Shown here: positions 61,947-64,000 of the stretch, in pieces
Position numbering within the stretch: the first letter of the stretch is position 1
Layout of the letters: every line of letters starts with the position of its first letter
Assembly (NCBI RefSeq): GCF_051390635.1
Contig: NZ_JBPODT010000002.1
Span: forward strand, 1,178,001-1,242,000
Origin: Microbaculum sp051390635
Lineage (GTDB): Bacteria > Pseudomonadota > Alphaproteobacteria > Rhizobiales > Tepidamorphaceae
Length of the DNA stretch: 64,000 bases
Reading direction: 5' to 3'
The notes under the pieces: generated by a model
The model's database searches: none
Told to the model about the DNA's origin: nothing
The model's input: only the letters and a program-made list of their open reading frames with translations
Program-made: the position numbers and the translations under genes

Positions 61947-64000
61947 TCACCCCTCCAGCTCGAGCACGATGTTACGGTAGCCGTCCATCCGGGCCGTCTG
62001 GCCTGCCTGTACGGCGATCGTGGTAATCGGCGTGTGGATGACAGCGGGCCCGGCCAGGCGGTTGCCCGGTTCAAGTCGGGTAAAGTCGTAGATGTCGGCC
62101 TCCACCAATGCACCGTGCCTTTCGGAAAAGACGGGGCGCCGGCCGATCTTCGCCGCGCCTGCATCCGTGGCCCCTTCGGCCACCTTCGGAAGTTTCGGAC
62201 GCTCGATCTTGCCGCTCGCCGTCAGTCGGAACATCGTCATCTCGACGCCGGCCTCGCGATAGGCCGAGCCCTTGCCGAACTTGCGCTCGTACAGGGCCTC
62301 GAAGTCCGAGATCAGCGTATCGAGACCGGCCTGGTCGAGCGGCGTCGCCGCGCGTATCGGCGTCGTAACCTCGTGCACCTGCCGGCGATAGCGCAGGTCC
62401 ACCGACCAGTTCAGGGCGATACGGTCCTCGGGAAAGCCCTCGCTCAGGAGCTGCTCGCGTGCCTGCTCGGCCAGCGGGGCGAAGATCGCGTTGACCTCGT
62501 CCGCGGAGGCCTCCGCCGGCAAGGTCGTGGTCGTGGAATACTCGTGACGGACGTCGGCGGTGACCAGCCCGAAGGCGCAGTTGACCGACGCGGTATACGG
62601 AATGACGATCCGGCGCACCTGGAGTTCGCTGCCGAAGGCGGATGCCAGCATGCCGCACGAACCGCCGAAGGAATGCAGCACGAACTCGCGCGGATCGAGC
62701 CCCCGCTCGACCGTGATCTTTCGGATCAGGTCGGTGATCTGGGCAGAGGCGACCCGATAGATGCCGATCGCCGCCTCCTCGACGGAGACGCCGAGCGGAC
62801 CGGCAATCCTGTCCTGGAACGCCCGGCGGGCACCGTCGGCATCCAGCGACATGGACCCGCGCAGGAAGTGTCCCGGATCCATGTAGCCGATCAGCAGCAT
62901 CACGTCCGTCAGCGTCGGTTCGGTGCCGCCCAGCCCGTAGCATACCGGTCCGGGACGGGAGCCGGCCGAGCGCGGCCCGACGGTCGGCAGCTGCGTCTTC
63001 GGATCCAGCTGGATAATACTGCCCCCACCGGCGCCGATTGAAACAACATCGATCTTCGGCGCCACATAGTGATACCGGTCGACGAGCGGTTCCCGGGCGA
63101 ATTCGATCTCGCCCTTCTGAATGACGCCGACCTTGAAGGTCGTGCCGCCCATGTCGGCGGCGATGATGTCGGCGTCGCCCATCATGTCGCCGAGGAACTT
63201 CGCCCCGATGACGCCCGCCGCCGGCCCGCACTCGATCATGCCGACCGACCGCTCGGCGGCCTCGTTCACCGGCAGGAGGCCGCCGTAGCCCTGCATCACC
63301 ATGGTCTGCCCCCGATAGCCGTTGCGGCGCAGCTGGGCCTCGAGATCGTTGAGATAGTCGCGGGCGATCCGGCCCGCATAGGCATTGATGACCGTCGTCG
63401 ACGTCCGTTCGTACTCGCCGGGAACCGGAGCGATATCGCTCGAAATCGTCACGTAGGTTTCCGGCGAGACCCGTTTGATGACGTCCCGCACGGCGCGTTC
63501 GTGTTCGGGATTGAAGAACGACCACAGGAAGGAGACGGCGATTGCCTCGACCTTCTTGTCTTCGACGAGGAACCGCACGGCCTGTTCGGCACTGGCAAGA
63601 TCGATCGGCTCGACGATGTCGCCGTCGCAATCGACGCGTTCCCTGACGCCGGCAATCGCATCGCTGGCGATCAGCGGCTCTGCCCGGCTGGTCGTCACCG
63701 GGTTCTTGATGCCGTCCTCGGTGAGCCCCGACCAGCGGCCGTAGGCCCCGCGGGTGACGAACAGCGTGTCCTCGAAGCCCTGGGTCGCGATGAGGCCGGT
63801 CGGCGCGCCGTCCCGCGTCAGCAGCGTGTTGTCGGCAACGGTCGAGCCGTGCATGAAAAGCGTCGTGTTTTCGAGAACTTGCTGCAGCGGTAGCCCCATG
63901 ACCTCGACGGCGGACCCGATCGAGTTCAGGACGCCCGTGGCGAAGTCCGGAGGCGTCGAAAGCGCCTTGCCGATATGAATGTCCCCGGACGACGATACGA
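61947..64000 (-). CDS. hyuA: hydantoinase/oxoprolinase subunit A (5' end outside window)
   Basis: The frame is open from the stop at 61947 to the right edge, about 684 codons. The internal ATG at 63899 is not the start, because the upstream codons read GDIHIGKALSTPPDFATG, a core piece of the N-terminal domain. Visible motifs: MHGSTVADNTLLTRDGA, the ATP/phosphate loop IIAADMGGTTFKVGVI, IDVVSIGAGGGSIIQLD and RPGPVCYGLGGTEPTLTD. Length (about 690-720 expected) means only the first few dozen residues are missing. First visible gene of the catabolic operon. A promoter, if any, is off-window. Confidence 0.93.
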   Translation of the reverse strand, partial: VSSSGDIHIGKALSTPPDFATGVLNSIGSAVEVMGLPLQQVLENTTLFMHGSTVADNTLLTRDGAPTGLIATQGFEDTLFVTRGAYGRWSGLTEDGIKNPVTTSRAEPLIASDAIAGVRERVDCDGDIVEPIDLASAEQAVRFLVEDKKVEAIAVSFLWSFFNPEHERAVRDVIKRVSPETYVTISSDIAPVPGEYERTSTTVINAYAGRIARDYLNDLEAQLRRNGYRGQTMVMQGYGGLLPVNEAAERSVGMIECGPAAGVIGAKFLGDMMGDADIIAADMGGTTFKVGVIQKGEIEFAREPLVDRYHYVAPKIDVVSIGAGGGSIIQLDPKTQLPTVGPRSAGSRPGPVCYGLGGTEPTLTDVMLLIGYMDPGHFLRGSMSLDADGARRAFQDRIAGPLGVSVEEAAIGIYRVASAQITDLIRKITVERGLDPREFVLHSFGGSCGMLASAFGSELQVRRIVIPYTASVNCAFGLVTADVRHEYSTTTTLPAEASADEVNAIFAPLAEQAREQLLSEGFPEDRIALNWSVDLRYRRQVHEVTTPIRAATPLDQAGLDTLISDFEALYERKFGKGSAYREAGVEMTMFRLTASGKIERPKLPKVAEGATDAGAAKIGRRPVFSERHGALVEADIYDFTRLEPGNRLAGPAVIHTPITTIAVQAGQTARMDGYRNIVLELEG

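Overview
The window is about 64 kb of GC-rich chromosome from an alphaproteobacterium. It is most likely a member of the Hyphomicrobiales (Rhizobiales). The reasons are: the order rpsB-tsf-pyrH-frr-uppS-cdsA-dxr-rseP-bamA-lpxD-fabZ-lpxA-lpxI; an uninterrupted lolC/lolD, proS, DUF1467, mce, rnj, birA and nuoA-N neighbourhood; an alphaproteobacterial type of LexA box (GTTC-N7-GTTC); and hmuTUV/hmuQ-type heme genes. I cannot name the genus. I see no rRNA, tRNA, CRISPR array, insertion sequence or prophage. Almost everything is on the minus strand. The plus-strand exceptions are a small secreted protein (17.7 kb), a probable sRNA (21.8 kb), a lipoprotein (40.6 kb) and the heme receptor/TonB operon (48-54 kb).

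Region 1 (1-13.7 kb, minus) is the classic housekeeping cluster. It holds ribosomal protein S2 and EF-Ts, UMP kinase, ribosome recycling factor, undecaprenyl-diphosphate synthase, CDP-diglyceride synthase, DXP reductoisomerase, the RseP site-2 protease, BamA, and the lipid A genes lpxD, fabZ, lpxA and lpxI. lpxI runs off the left edge. Region 2 (13.8-25.1 kb) carries dnaE, the LolCD lipoprotein release system, prolyl-tRNA synthetase, a DUF1467 protein, methylmalonyl-CoA epimerase, RNase J and biotin ligase. Upstream of dnaE is a 29-codon membrane peptide gene behind a perfect LexA box. Between proS and DUF1467 is a plus-strand sRNA candidate with a textbook terminator.

Region 3 (25.1-40.3 kb) is the complete complex I operon, nuoA to nuoN. 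It has a GFA-family gene inserted between nuoC and nuoD, and NuoE has a long C-terminal extension. The end of that extension is about half identical to the end of the extended ribosomal protein S2 in region 1. Region 4 (40.3-44.9 kb) is a mixed accessory stretch: a lipoprotein with a possible permuted papain-like fold, an FMN-dependent glutamate-synthase-like protein, a Nudix hydrolase, and two small zinc-ribbon proteins with the same CxxC-x10-CxxC spacing.

Region 5 (45-53.9 kb) is a heme-acquisition locus. HmuTUV (ABC importer) is divergent from an outer-membrane heme receptor, an unknown secreted protein, ExbB, two ExbD proteins, TonB and an IsdG-type heme-degrading monooxygenase. Heme would cross the outer membrane by TonB-driven transport, cross the inner membrane through HmuTUV, and be opened in the cytoplasm by HmuQ. 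Region 6 (54-64 kb, minus) is one tightly overlapping catabolic operon. It encodes HyuA/HyuB ATP-dependent hydantoinase/oxoprolinase-type subunits, a small zinc protein, an XRE-cupin regulator, an isochorismatase-family amidohydrolase and a BMP-type ABC importer. The best guess is uptake and breakdown of a hydantoin, ureide or purine-like nitrogen compound. hyuA is cut by the right edge.
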